DNA from: Oscillospiraceae bacterium
GTDB lineage: Bacteria; Bacillota; Clostridia; Oscillospirales; Oscillospiraceae
Length of the DNA stretch: 10,062 nucleotides
Assembly (NCBI GenBank): GCA_012513005.1
Contig: JAAZCZ010000054.1
Span: forward strand, 1 to 10,062
Direction of reading: 5' to 3'
Shown here: positions 1 to 6,623 of the stretch, in pieces
Position numbering within the stretch: the stretch's first letter is position 1
How the letters are laid out: the number at the start of each line of letters is the position of its first letter
The notes under the pieces: model-generated
What the model saw: the letters and a program-made list of their open reading frames with translations, nothing else
Told to the model about the DNA's origin: nothing
Databases searched by the model: none
Position numbers and translations under genes: made by a program

Positions 1-58
1 CGAGGTGATATTTGCATCTCCATTTGCTGTGTGATAAACTTTTTATGTCATCATTCAT
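1..58 (-). CDS. tnpA: IS200/IS605-type TnpA transposase, N-terminus only (cut by window edge)
   Basis: Only the first 19 codons lie inside the window. They read MNDDIKSLSHSKWRCKYHL, and the stretch HSKWRCKYH is characteristic of the start of Y1-type (HUH single-strand) transposases of the IS200 group, where it normally leads into a VFAPKYRR-like motif. The ATG at 58 is preceded by GGAGG at 71-67 with an 8-nt spacer, which decides the start; the ATG at 63 meets a stop after one codon. TnpA cuts and rejoins single-stranded DNA at hairpin-bearing element ends. The catalytic HUH and Tyr residues lie outside the window, so intactness cannot be judged. Confidence 0.85.
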   Translation of the reverse strand, partial: MNDDIKSLSHSKWRCKYHL

Positions 59-64
59 GACATT

Positions 65-121
65 GACCTCCTTTTTAGTTGATGCGGTTGGCGAACCTTC
101 ATCATCCTATCACAGGGGGTC
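65..121 (-). promoter_or_regulatory. Possible stem hiding the tnpA ribosome-binding site
   Basis: On the minus strand GACCCCCT (121-114) can pair at 7 of 8 positions with AGGAGGTC (72-65), which contains the tnpA Shine-Dalgarno sequence. A smaller GGTT/AACC hairpin lies between the arms. In IS200, a 5' leader stem-loop that masks the tnpA ribosome site is established as a way of keeping transposition low. That this leader does the same is inference. Confidence 0.4.
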
Positions 122-143
122 TTTCGCTATAAGCATTTTTTCT

Positions 144-160
144 CACCGGCAGTGCCGGTG
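144..160 (-). repeat. Subterminal hairpin of the IS left end
   Basis: CACCGGC at 144-150 pairs with GCCGGTG at 154-160 around a 3-nt loop. On the minus strand it is followed by GAGAAAAAATGC. It is the probable TnpA recognition hairpin. In IS200 such upstream hairpins also stop outside transcripts from entering tnpA. Confidence 0.65.
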
Positions 161-186
161 GTTGACTTGGGCTAAAGCTCCAATTC

Positions 187-218
187 AAAAGCGGTAAGGT
201 TTTTTCCTTACCGCTTTT
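187..218 (-). terminator. Intrinsic terminator of the operon, possibly bidirectional
   Basis: A perfect 13-bp stem (187-199 with 206-218, arms AAAAGCGGTAAGG and its complement) has a 6-nt loop. Read on the minus strand it ends in TTTT and lies 13 nt past the stop codon of the regulator gene. Read on the plus strand it is also followed by a T-rich stretch, so it could stop transcription from the other side too. No other good terminator is seen between the operon promoter and this point. Confidence 0.85.
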
Positions 219-231
219 ATTACTTTGATTA

Positions 232-1176
232 TTAGTATATCGGGGTTCTCTTGCCTTCCATTACTTCGTTTTGTGTTTTTAGAAGTTTTTCCATAATAAG
301 CACATCTTTTAAAAGCGGTGCTAAGCCGTAATCCTCGTTTGAAACTAATATAACAGCACAGGTGCCGTCTTTTTCACTGTCTGTCAGGCTAATATCGGAT
401 ACATAGGCTCCTGCCTGAACAAAACCGAGTTCAAGACCATCTTTGTTGTAGATTGTGATGTCAATAAGCCCGCTGTGCATAGCTTCTATCATTCTGGTAT
501 ATGGCAGCGGAACAAACTCTACCTTCTGTCCGGTTTTCGCCTCGTACTTTGCGCCAAATCTCGACCGTATCATTAGGGCATGGTCTGGTGAATTCGAGTC
601 TATTCCGACTTTAAGAACTTTCTTTTCTTTCCATGCTTTATCTCGGTAAGCCATTGCATAGCCCCCAAGATATGAAAGTGGCGGCAAAGACATCAGAATA
701 TGAAGTGAAGGCTCTCTGTCGCAAATAATTTGAGCTGCTACCTTTGACATTGTAGCAAAATGGAACTTGCCGGACATAATAGCCTGTGCCCTTGTCTCTG
801 CTCCCTGCATGTAGGCGAATCTGAAAGGAATTCCCATTTTATCCATTAGGCTGTATATACCTGTTGCCAATCCCTCGTGCCTTTTAGTGTATGGCAGCGG
901 CGAACAGCCTACGATACTCTCCCACGCTGTTTCCCGCCACAGCTTGGAATAGTCTGTACTAACAAGAAAAGTGCCTAAGCTTCCTCGTTTATTCAGTACA
1001 ATAGCCCCTGTTTCTTCAAGCATTGCAATGGCGTTTTGAACAAGACCTCTCGAACAATCAAATTCTTCGGTAAGCTCAGCTATTATCGGAAGCCTGTCTC
1101 CCCTAGCGAGACCAAACAGTCTTCTTGCAAGCATAATTCTTATCAGACCTTGTTTAGAATATAAGCTGCTATTCAT
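232..1176 (-). CDS. YhfZ-like GntR-type transcriptional regulator
   Basis: This is a 314-residue DNA-binding regulator. Residues about 8-72 form a winged helix: a helix rich in Leu/Arg, then LPIIAELTEEFDCSRGLVQ as the helix-turn-helix and an LNKRGSLGTFLV wing. Residues about 95-300 resemble the YhfZ C-terminal domain, which has a periplasmic-binding-protein-like fold and probably binds a small effector. There is no signal peptide or membrane segment, so it acts in the cytoplasm. I chose the ATG at 1176 over the upstream ATG at 1224 because GGAG lies 7 nt before it and the reading overlaps the kinase stop by 8 bp (ATGAATAG), typical of translational coupling; the longer form would add 16 residues inside the kinase gene. 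As the last gene of the operon it is probably autoregulated. The ligand is unknown, and E. coli YhfZ itself is poorly characterised. Confidence 0.8.
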   Translation of the reverse strand: MNSSLYSKQGLIRIMLARRLFGLARGDRLPIIAELTEEFDCSRGLVQNAIAMLEETGAIVLNKRGSLGTFLVSTDYSKLWRETAWESIVGCSPLPYTKRHEGLATGIYSLMDKMGIPFRFAYMQGAETRAQAIMSGKFHFATMSKVAAQIICDREPSLHILMSLPPLSYLGGYAMAYRDKAWKEKKVLKVGIDSNSPDHALMIRSRFGAKYEAKTGQKVEFVPLPYTRMIEAMHSGLIDITIYNKDGLELGFVQAGAYVSDISLTDSEKDGTCAVILVSNEDYGLAPLLKDVLIMEKLLKTQNEVMEGKRTPIY

Positions 1177-2725
1177 CTTTAGTCTCCGACTTAGAATACT
1201 TTTCGAGCTTACGGAATATTTCAAGATTTGTCTCGTACATTTTAAGATATACGTTTTTATATATATCCTCGTATACCTTTACATTTTGGGGGATAGGCTC
1301 AAAGACCTTGTCGACCTTGAGCATATGCTCAACGCCGTCTTTTTCATCCTCGTAGAACGAAGCGTAGATACCGGCAGGTATAGCAGCTCCCTGCCCGCAC
1401 ACTTCTTTTGTTTTTAATCTTGTTGCCGGAACATTGAAAATATCTGCAGTAAGCTGCATAGCTACATCCGACTGGCTACCGCCACCTACAATGATCAGCT
1501 CTCTTATATCTTTTTTAGTTTTCTTTCTGATTTTTCCGTAGCCCATTTTTAGTGAATAGGCAATACTCTCCAAAATTGCACGGTATATATGCTCCGGCAA
1601 ATGTGTGTCTGTAAAGCCCATGATGCAGCCCTTTGCCTCGGGGTAAACAACATAGTGAGGTGCCCAAAACGGGAAAATAAAAAGTCCGTCACTACCGGGA
1701 GGAATTTTAGCCGCTTTTTCATTAATATTCTGAAGAAACTCTGGAAAGTCTGCCTCTGCAGCATACTGATTGCAAAACCATGTTACAAGCCAGTATCCTC
1801 GGTCTATCAAAAATTCCTCATAATACATGTTTCTTATGCTTGAAGGGAATGTATAGAACGAGAACTTTTTATCTGCAACATATTTTTTTGATGTGACTGA
1901 AATTGTGGCAAGTGTTCCGTATGATATTACCGCAGTATCCTCAGAAAATGCTCCTGAACCTAATACCTCACACTGCTTATCTCCACCTGCTGAAATAATC
2001 GGCAAGCCCTCCGGAAGCCCGGATTCTAAAGCTGCTTTTTTTGTTACCTCGCCCATCTTTTCACCGGGAGGATAGAGATTGTCTGCAAGCTGATCTCTTC
2101 GCACTCCCATCGCTTGATAAATTAGGTCAAGCTTATAATACTCAAGCTTCTTAGTATCAAAGGGTATTACGCCGCTTTGCATACCCAAGGAGTCTGCAAA
2201 TTCCCCGGTGAGCTTATATGTGATAAGACCGCCCATAGTGAGGTACTTTGCGGTACTATTCCATGTCTCGGGCTCGTGATACTTAAACCAGTTGAACTTA
2301 GAACGAGCTAGGATAAACTCCATTACTCCCCGTTCAAAAAGATATGCCAGTTTCTTTGTGCCGCCCCACTTATGCTTAGCTTCAAAAACAGCCTCAGGCG
2401 CTCTTCTCTGATCTACCCATGTTATCCAGTCGCGGATATACTCCCCGTTTTCATCAAGCGGAATAATATTATCTCTGTTTGCAGTTATTGAGCAGGCTGC
2501 CACTCGGTTAATATCATCGCCCATGCTCTTGCAGAGCGCATTACAAACAGTGCAAACATTTTCCCATACCGAGGGAGCCGGGAGCTCAGCCCAGCCCGGT
2601 TGCAGCGAATAATGAGGTTCTGTGAGTATTCTTTCTGTTGCAACATTCTCACCGTCATTTGTGAAAACCATTGCTCTTACACTTTGTGTTCCTACATCTA
2701 TGGACATAATATAGTCTTTTTCCAT
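1169..2725 (-). CDS. FGGY-family carbohydrate (polyol/sugar) kinase
   Basis: At 518 residues this has the usual length of an FGGY kinase and two ASKHA-fold halves. The N-terminal phosphate loop IDVGTQSVRA is at 9-18; the substrate-side WVDQR motif is at 103-107; GGDKQCEVLGSG (247-258) carries the likely catalytic Asp249; GGGSQSD (414-420) and GQGAAIPAG (about 444-452) form the C-terminal nucleotide-binding part. It transfers phosphate from ATP to a sugar or polyol. The family covers xylulose, glycerol, erythritol, ribulose and other substrates, and specificity cannot be read here. The start at 2725 has GGGAAG 9 nt upstream. The gene follows the PCP_red-like gene after 102 nt, the longest gap in the operon, and overlaps the regulator gene. 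The neighbouring GlpA/GlpB-like genes favour a polyol that is oxidised after phosphorylation, as in glycerol or erythritol breakdown; that is inference. Confidence 0.9.
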   Translation of the reverse strand: MEKDYIMSIDVGTQSVRAMVFTNDGENVATERILTEPHYSLQPGWAELPAPSVWENVCTVCNALCKSMGDDINRVAACSITANRDNIIPLDENGEYIRDWITWVDQRRAPEAVFEAKHKWGGTKKLAYLFERGVMEFILARSKFNWFKYHEPETWNSTAKYLTMGGLITYKLTGEFADSLGMQSGVIPFDTKKLEYYKLDLIYQAMGVRRDQLADNLYPPGEKMGEVTKKAALESGLPEGLPIISAGGDKQCEVLGSGAFSEDTAVISYGTLATISVTSKKYVADKKFSFYTFPSSIRNMYYEEFLIDRGYWLVTWFCNQYAAEADFPEFLQNINEKAAKIPPGSDGLFIFPFWAPHYVVYPEAKGCIMGFTDTHLPEHIYRAILESIAYSLKMGYGKIRKKTKKDIRELIIVGGGSQSDVAMQLTADIFNVPATRLKTKEVCGQGAAIPAGIYASFYEDEKDGVEHMLKVDKVFEPIPQNVKVYEDIYKNVYLKMYETNLEIFRKLEKYSKSETKDE

Positions 2726-2776
2726 ATCTGACCACTTCCCATCAAGAACTGATTTTTATTATTAATAATACGAGCA

Positions 2777-2812
2777 CTTTGCTGTAAGTATAATACAATA
2801 TTTACAGCAAAG
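2777..2812 (-). promoter_or_regulatory. 11-bp inverted repeat between the PCP_red-like and kinase genes, with a possible internal promoter
   Basis: CTTTGCTGTAA at 2777-2787 is perfectly repeated in inverse at 2802-2812 around a 14-nt AT-rich centre (GTATAATACAATAT). On the minus strand TATACT (2792-2787) sits inside and could be a -10 box for a kinase-regulator transcript, but no convincing -35 is at the right distance. There is no T-run after the stem, so it is not an ordinary terminator. It could be an operator, an mRNA-stabilising stem or an attenuator that lowers kinase expression. Confidence 0.45.
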
Positions 2813-2827
2813 CACTATAAATTAAGT

Positions 2828-3082
2828 TTAGTTTTCTTCTTCGGATTTTAAAGCCTCGTAAATCGGCATAAACTTTTCCTGATATTCTTTAGGAGCATAT
2901 TTTTCCAAAGTGTGTTTTATGTTCCATTCATTTATAACTGTTTGCTGCTTTTGATTTGCCCATACTTCAAACTTTTTGCGCACAGCTGCTCTGTACATCG
3001 GAGGCAGAGACTCCATTATTTTGTCAAACATCTGTTTGCTGTTACCTGTCCACTCAAGTTCACTAATTTTAATTTTTGCCAT
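2828..3082 (-). CDS. Small PCP_red-like domain protein
   Basis: This 84-residue, mostly helical protein resembles the PCP_red domain, the small C-terminal domain of light-independent protochlorophyllide reductase subunit B (ChlB/BchB). The match is in the spacing of key residues: Trp11 in ELEW, a Pro pair at 27-28, Arg31, VRKKFEVWA at 34-42 and a TVINEW segment (48-53) where the family has an I-T-x-E-like turn. It has no cysteines, signal peptide or membrane segment. Its ribosome site GGATG overlaps the stop of the ETF gene, and the gap is 6 nt, so it is translated with ETF. Nothing in the window suggests chlorophyll synthesis. Stand-alone copies are usually called PCP reductase family protein without known function. 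A partner or assembly role for the ETF/flavin oxidase is inference from position only. Confidence 0.65.
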   Translation of the reverse strand: MAKIKISELEWTGNSKQMFDKIMESLPPMYRAAVRKKFEVWANQKQQTVINEWNIKHTLEKYAPKEYQEKFMPIYEALKSEEEN

Positions 3083-3088
3083 TTTTAT

Positions 3089-4834
3089 TCATCCTTTCAG
3101 TATTTGTTTGTAATCTCCAATAATGCCGTAGTCTACTTGTGAAAATACTTCTGCATCGGGGTCTTCATTAATAGCGAGCAGTGTATTTACAAGGCGCAGA
3201 CCTGCCATTGTTTTTCTGCTTCCGGAAACTCCAAGCAAAATTGCAAGCTTTGCTTTAACAGCTGTTCCGCTCACTCCTATTTGTTTTTCAAAAGGAGCTA
3301 AACCGCCTTGAATTAAGGGTCTTGTAACGCCCCAAGTCATTTCATTATCTTCTGCCCATTTTACAAGCTTGTCAAAATCTGTCTTCGAACTGACTGCGTT
3401 TCCAATAACCAGCACTTTATCAGAAAACTGCTTTTCTGCAGGTTTAACAGCTTCTTCTGATATTATTTTATATTTTTCGCTGTATTTAGCTAAGACCTGC
3501 TTTTTAATGATTTTTCCTTCTGTATCTGCCTTCTTAGCTTCGGGAAACATTTCTTCTCTAACAGTCGCCAGAGCCGGCTTTTTTGTGCTGTAAATTGCCG
3601 TCATGAGTCTATCTTCAAACGCAGGTCTTATTTGTATTAATTTGTTATCTTCCCAAATAAAGCCTGTGCACGAAGCGGTTAGCCCGAGTTTGAGCCGTAC
3701 CGCTATTTTTGACGATAGCCACCTGCCCCTTACATTTGCAGGAAACAGCACTGCATCCGGGGAAATTTCCTCGATATAATCAATAACTCCCTCAAGTAAC
3801 AGATCATCTGCACTGCTGCCTGCGCTGCTAAAAGCAATTACTTCATTTGCAATAAGTTTTACATCGTTAGCGTAGTGCTCATTGCAAAGCACTGTGACTT
3901 TAGAAGCGTTAATTTCCGACTGCAGTGCACCTATGAGCTCTGATGTTATATGTGTGTCGCCCAAATGAACAGCAGCAAAAACTCCATCTGCTAAATCTTT
4001 TGAATCTGTGCACTTAGCTTTACTTAAAGCTATTGCGTTGCCCGATTCATCGTTTTCACTGCAAAGCAGTTCCCTAATAAAATCAGTATATTCGCTATCA
4101 ATAATCTTTGCACTGCGCTTAGGCGCTGCTGCTACCATAGCGTGAATTTTTGTTAATGATGCATTATATCCGTAACTATCCGGATTGCTGTCTGCAAGAT
4201 CGCTGACTGAAATTTTTATAATATCCTTTTTTCTCGCAGCATTCTTTTCTCTCATGCTGGAATAAAGCTTTGGAAAAGCTCCTGATTTCGGCACTAATAC
4301 AGCAGGCGACGAAATTTGAATAGTTTGCCTAATGCCCTCATTTTCCCTGACTGCTATCATAGACTTGCTTTTTGCATCAATTTCGATAAACTCAATTATA
4401 CCATAGTAGCAGGAAAACCCCAGAAATTCCGCAATTGCGCCCGGCACCTGCCCTGTGTCACTATCGGATGATTTTTCTCCGCATATGACATAGTCTGCTT
4501 TTCCAATATGCATAATAGTTTGGCTAAGTGCATATGCAGTTATATAGCTGTCTGAGCCCCCAAGCGCCGGGTCATCTAAGTGATACGCACTCATAGCTCC
4601 CAGTGCCAGAGCTTCTCGCAGAGAAGCCCTGGCTTGTTTTGGACCCATTGTTATCGCAGCTGATATTATCTCGGGACAATTATTTTGCATTTGTGACAGC
4701 AAGGATATGGCATCATTATCTGCCGGATTCGGAACAGAGCCTGCACTTTCTCTAATAAGCGAGCCTGTTAAGGGGTCTGTTTCTATTGTTTTGCTGTCTG
4801 GTACTTGCTTTACGCAAATATATACATTAATCAC
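3089..4834 (-). CDS. Fused electron transfer flavoprotein, EtfB-EtfA
   Basis: At 581 residues this equals an ETF beta subunit followed by an alpha subunit in one chain. The beta half (about 1-245) starts with MINVYICVKQVPDS and has LREALALGA (72-80) and SSDSDTGQVPG (122-132), equivalent to the usual DGDTAQVGP nucleotide loop. After a linker (about 245-282) comes the alpha half, with GRWLSSKIAVRL and a C-terminal FAD domain (about 470-581) ending INEDPDAEVFSQVDYGIIGD. ETF carries electrons from flavin dehydrogenases to a quinone reductase, ferredoxin or another acceptor. The FAD motifs are divergent: GVSGSRKTMAGL (535-546) replaces the usual GISGAIQHLAGM, and QIGVSG replaces QIGQTG. The start is GTG at 4834; the ATG nearby is out of frame, and the gene overlaps the preceding stop by 8 bp with only a weak ribosome site, implying coupled translation with the flavin oxidase. 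Confidence 0.88.
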   Translation of the reverse strand: MINVYICVKQVPDSKTIETDPLTGSLIRESAGSVPNPADNDAISLLSQMQNNCPEIISAAITMGPKQARASLREALALGAMSAYHLDDPALGGSDSYITAYALSQTIMHIGKADYVICGEKSSDSDTGQVPGAIAEFLGFSCYYGIIEFIEIDAKSKSMIAVRENEGIRQTIQISSPAVLVPKSGAFPKLYSSMREKNAARKKDIIKISVSDLADSNPDSYGYNASLTKIHAMVAAAPKRSAKIIDSEYTDFIRELLCSENDESGNAIALSKAKCTDSKDLADGVFAAVHLGDTHITSELIGALQSEINASKVTVLCNEHYANDVKLIANEVIAFSSAGSSADDLLLEGVIDYIEEISPDAVLFPANVRGRWLSSKIAVRLKLGLTASCTGFIWEDNKLIQIRPAFEDRLMTAIYSTKKPALATVREEMFPEAKKADTEGKIIKKQVLAKYSEKYKIISEEAVKPAEKQFSDKVLVIGNAVSSKTDFDKLVKWAEDNEMTWGVTRPLIQGGLAPFEKQIGVSGTAVKAKLAILLGVSGSRKTMAGLRLVNTLLAINEDPDAEVFSQVDYGIIGDYKQILKG

Positions 4835-6245
4835 AGTTAATTAGTGTGCCGGGGTTCATAAGAAAGTCCGGATCAAATGCTTTCTTTATTGTTTTTAGCA
4901 TTTTAAGCCCGGAGCCAAGCTCAGACTCCATATATTTAGCCCTATGTTTGCCTATGCCGTGGTGGTGCGCTATTGCTCCTCCGTTTTTGACTGTCTCTTC
5001 CTCAATAATATCCCAAATTCTCCTGTGCAGCTTTTCAACATCATCACTACTCATGTCGGGAGATGGCATTGCGCCTATCTGGAAATATATGTTTGTGCCG
5101 TTTAGGTATGAATGAGAAGAATGTCCTGATAGGAATAAAACCTCATGTACTTCGTCGTAGACGCGGTCTATTGTATTTTCGTAGATATTACCGATATCAG
5201 ACCAATTTCCGGAAATCTCTATAGTATCTACAAGTAGTCCCTGTTTGCCGTATTCTTCATACTCATCAGCAGCATCATTTCTGTGTGCAAGCCAAATATC
5301 AACCGGTTTCTCTCCTGCTGATATTGCATCAGTTCCCACTACGCGCTCTATTATCTCCTGCTCTGCGCGCACTTTTTCCTTTGCTCCCTCGCAGAGGAAA
5401 AGAATTAAGCTCTCGTCTTCTTCCATAAAAGCACCGTAGGGTTTTTCGCACTCAAGCCAGTCGTGAAGCCTGACTACCGCCGGTTTTATTCCCTCGCGCA
5501 TAACTTTGCGAATTACCTCAAGTCCTTCTCTGGTGCCTTCTACACGGTAAGCCTGCTTCCATGTTGCCTCAGGCTTGGGAAACACTTTGACTGTTACACG
5601 AGCTACTATTCCGACAAATCCCTCGCCGCCTAAGAAAATGTGTCTTAAATCCGGACCTGCTGATTTTCTGGGATTTGCTTTTATTTCTACAACTTCGCCG
5701 TTAGGCAGTACGCCCTCCATGCCCAAAAGTAGGTCTTCAATTCCGCCGTATTGGGTTGAAAACTGACCAATCGAGCGTGTTGCAACAAGACCGCCCATCT
5801 GTGCTAAATCCATTGACTGGGGATAGTGTCCGAGAATATAGCCCTTTTCGTTTACATATGCTTCTAAGTCTTTTATCATAACGCCGGCTTCGGCTGTTAT
5901 GCAAAGGTCTTCGTCCGACAGCTCACCAATTTTGTTAAGGCGCTTAACATCAATAACTACAGCGTTTGTGTCTCTGCACTCAGCTCCGCCCAAAACACCT
6001 GAGCCACCGCCGTAGGGGATAATGGGAACTTTGTTTTCTCTGCAAATTGCAACTGCGCGAGCAAGTTCTTCTGTGTTTTCCGGCTCGACAACGCAAAGCG
6101 GCAGTGTGGGTTTCCAACCCATATGTCTCTGAAGTAGACGAATTGCCAAGAGGTCTGTTGCTCTTTTTGTTCTCTGCTCCTGTTCTGTGAGTACCCTGTC
6201 TTCACCAAGAGCCGATTTTAGTCTGCTGATTAAATTTGATTCCAT
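4827..6245 (-). CDS. FAD-linked oxidase, alkyl-DHAP synthase/GlcD-like
   Basis: This 472-residue protein has an FAD_binding_4 (PCMH) domain at about 45-225 and an FAD-oxidase C-terminal domain at about 225-470. PYGGGSGVLGG (78-88) and GGLVATRSIGQ (151-161) line the FAD pyrophosphate site. RKSAGPDLRHIFLGGEG (193-209), SHSY (377-380) and HHHGIGKHR (427-435) resemble alkyldihydroxyacetonephosphate synthase (AGPS) more than lactate or glycolate oxidase: the equivalent Tyr and His cluster are catalytic in AGPS. Yet many bacterial relatives are 2-hydroxyacid or other alcohol dehydrogenases that pass electrons to ETF, and the directly following fused ETF supports a dehydrogenase here. The ATG at 6245 has GAGGAG about 7 nt upstream. 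Cytoplasmic. The substrate is unknown; a phosphorylated or hydroxy-acid product of the upstream enzymes is an inference. Confidence 0.85.
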   Translation of the reverse strand: MESNLISRLKSALGEDRVLTEQEQRTKRATDLLAIRLLQRHMGWKPTLPLCVVEPENTEELARAVAICRENKVPIIPYGGGSGVLGGAECRDTNAVVIDVKRLNKIGELSDEDLCITAEAGVMIKDLEAYVNEKGYILGHYPQSMDLAQMGGLVATRSIGQFSTQYGGIEDLLLGMEGVLPNGEVVEIKANPRKSAGPDLRHIFLGGEGFVGIVARVTVKVFPKPEATWKQAYRVEGTREGLEVIRKVMREGIKPAVVRLHDWLECEKPYGAFMEEDESLILFLCEGAKEKVRAEQEIIERVVGTDAISAGEKPVDIWLAHRNDAADEYEEYGKQGLLVDTIEISGNWSDIGNIYENTIDRVYDEVHEVLFLSGHSSHSYLNGTNIYFQIGAMPSPDMSSDDVEKLHRRIWDIIEEETVKNGGAIAHHHGIGKHRAKYMESELGSGLKMLKTIKKAFDPDFLMNPGTLINCD

Positions 6246-6270
6246 AATTTTCTCCTCGCTTTTATTCAGT

Positions 6271-6621
6271 TTATTCAGGTATGATAATTGTTTTTGATGA
6301 AATAATATTTGAGCCTGTGTTTAATATGTTTTCAATCAAAACTTGATTGGCATAAACGGGAAGCTTACACTCGTGTGTTTTAAGCTTTTTTAGTACTGCG
6401 TCCAATTTTTCCTTTGGAATTGGGCTGTCTGAAATAACGGGTAAAAAGGTTTTTTCTGCACCGGCAACTGAGACTACCGTGGTTATAATGCGCATCGGGT
6501 TTGTCATCTCGGCTATTGCGTATGCTTCGCCTTTTGGGCAACTATTCCCGCTCACCTTATATCCTTCGGGCGATGTCGTTACTGTTAGTTCACAGCCCAT
6601 AGGGCACTGTATACATGTCAT
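6271..6621 (-). CDS. DUF1667 protein, four-cysteine partner of the FAD oxidoreductases
   Basis: At 116 residues it has the normal length of the DUF1667 family (COG3862, conserved CXXC pairs). Cys3, Cys6 and Cys10 (TCIQCPMGC) with Cys28 (GNSCPKGEAYA) give C-x2-C-x3-C-x17-C, like the iron-sulfur motif at the front of molybdopterin oxidoreductases, so a metal or [4Fe-4S] site is likely though not proven for the family. The rest, with NPMRIITTVV and SPIPKEKLD, matches the family's conserved body. The gene begins 2 nt after the FAD/NAD oxidoreductase stop. In many Firmicutes the same trio (GlpA-like, GlpB/HcnB-like, DUF1667) is encoded together, so it is probably a subunit or electron-transfer accessory in place of GlpC. 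No transmembrane segment. Confidence 0.88.
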   Translation of the reverse strand: MTCIQCPMGCELTVTTSPEGYKVSGNSCPKGEAYAIAEMTNPMRIITTVVSVAGAEKTFLPVISDSPIPKEKLDAVLKKLKTHECKLPVYANQVLIENILNTGSNIISSKTIIIPE

Positions 6622-6623
6622 TT

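Larger units (their letters stand above)
1..181 (-). mobile_element. Left end of an IS200/IS605-like insertion sequence
   Basis: Reading on the minus strand, this block holds a GAGC/GCCC hairpin (180-169), a 7-bp hairpin with CACCGGC/GCCGGTG arms (160-144), a leader of about 85 nt and the tnpA start. Subterminal hairpins in front of tnpA are how IS200/IS605 ends are recognised. The exact terminus is not visible, because these elements lack inverted repeats and target duplications; I place it near 181, next to the operon terminator. The same two-hairpin arrangement, in the same orientation, recurs at 9932-9973. Confidence 0.7.

Noticed and set aside
12..197. 61-residue plus-strand reading frame at the left edge
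   Set aside because: It runs antisense to the tnpA start and through the insertion sequence hairpins, has no ribosome site and no recognisable protein.
1177..1224. Longer regulator starting at the ATG at 1224
   Set aside because: It would extend deep into the kinase gene, the added residues do not resemble the family start, and the ATG at 1176 has its own GGAG site.
2828..3082. Evidence for bacteriochlorophyll synthesis
   Set aside because: The small protein resembles only the C-terminal domain of ChlB/BchB. The catalytic part and the L and N subunits are absent, and the neighbours are flavin enzymes.
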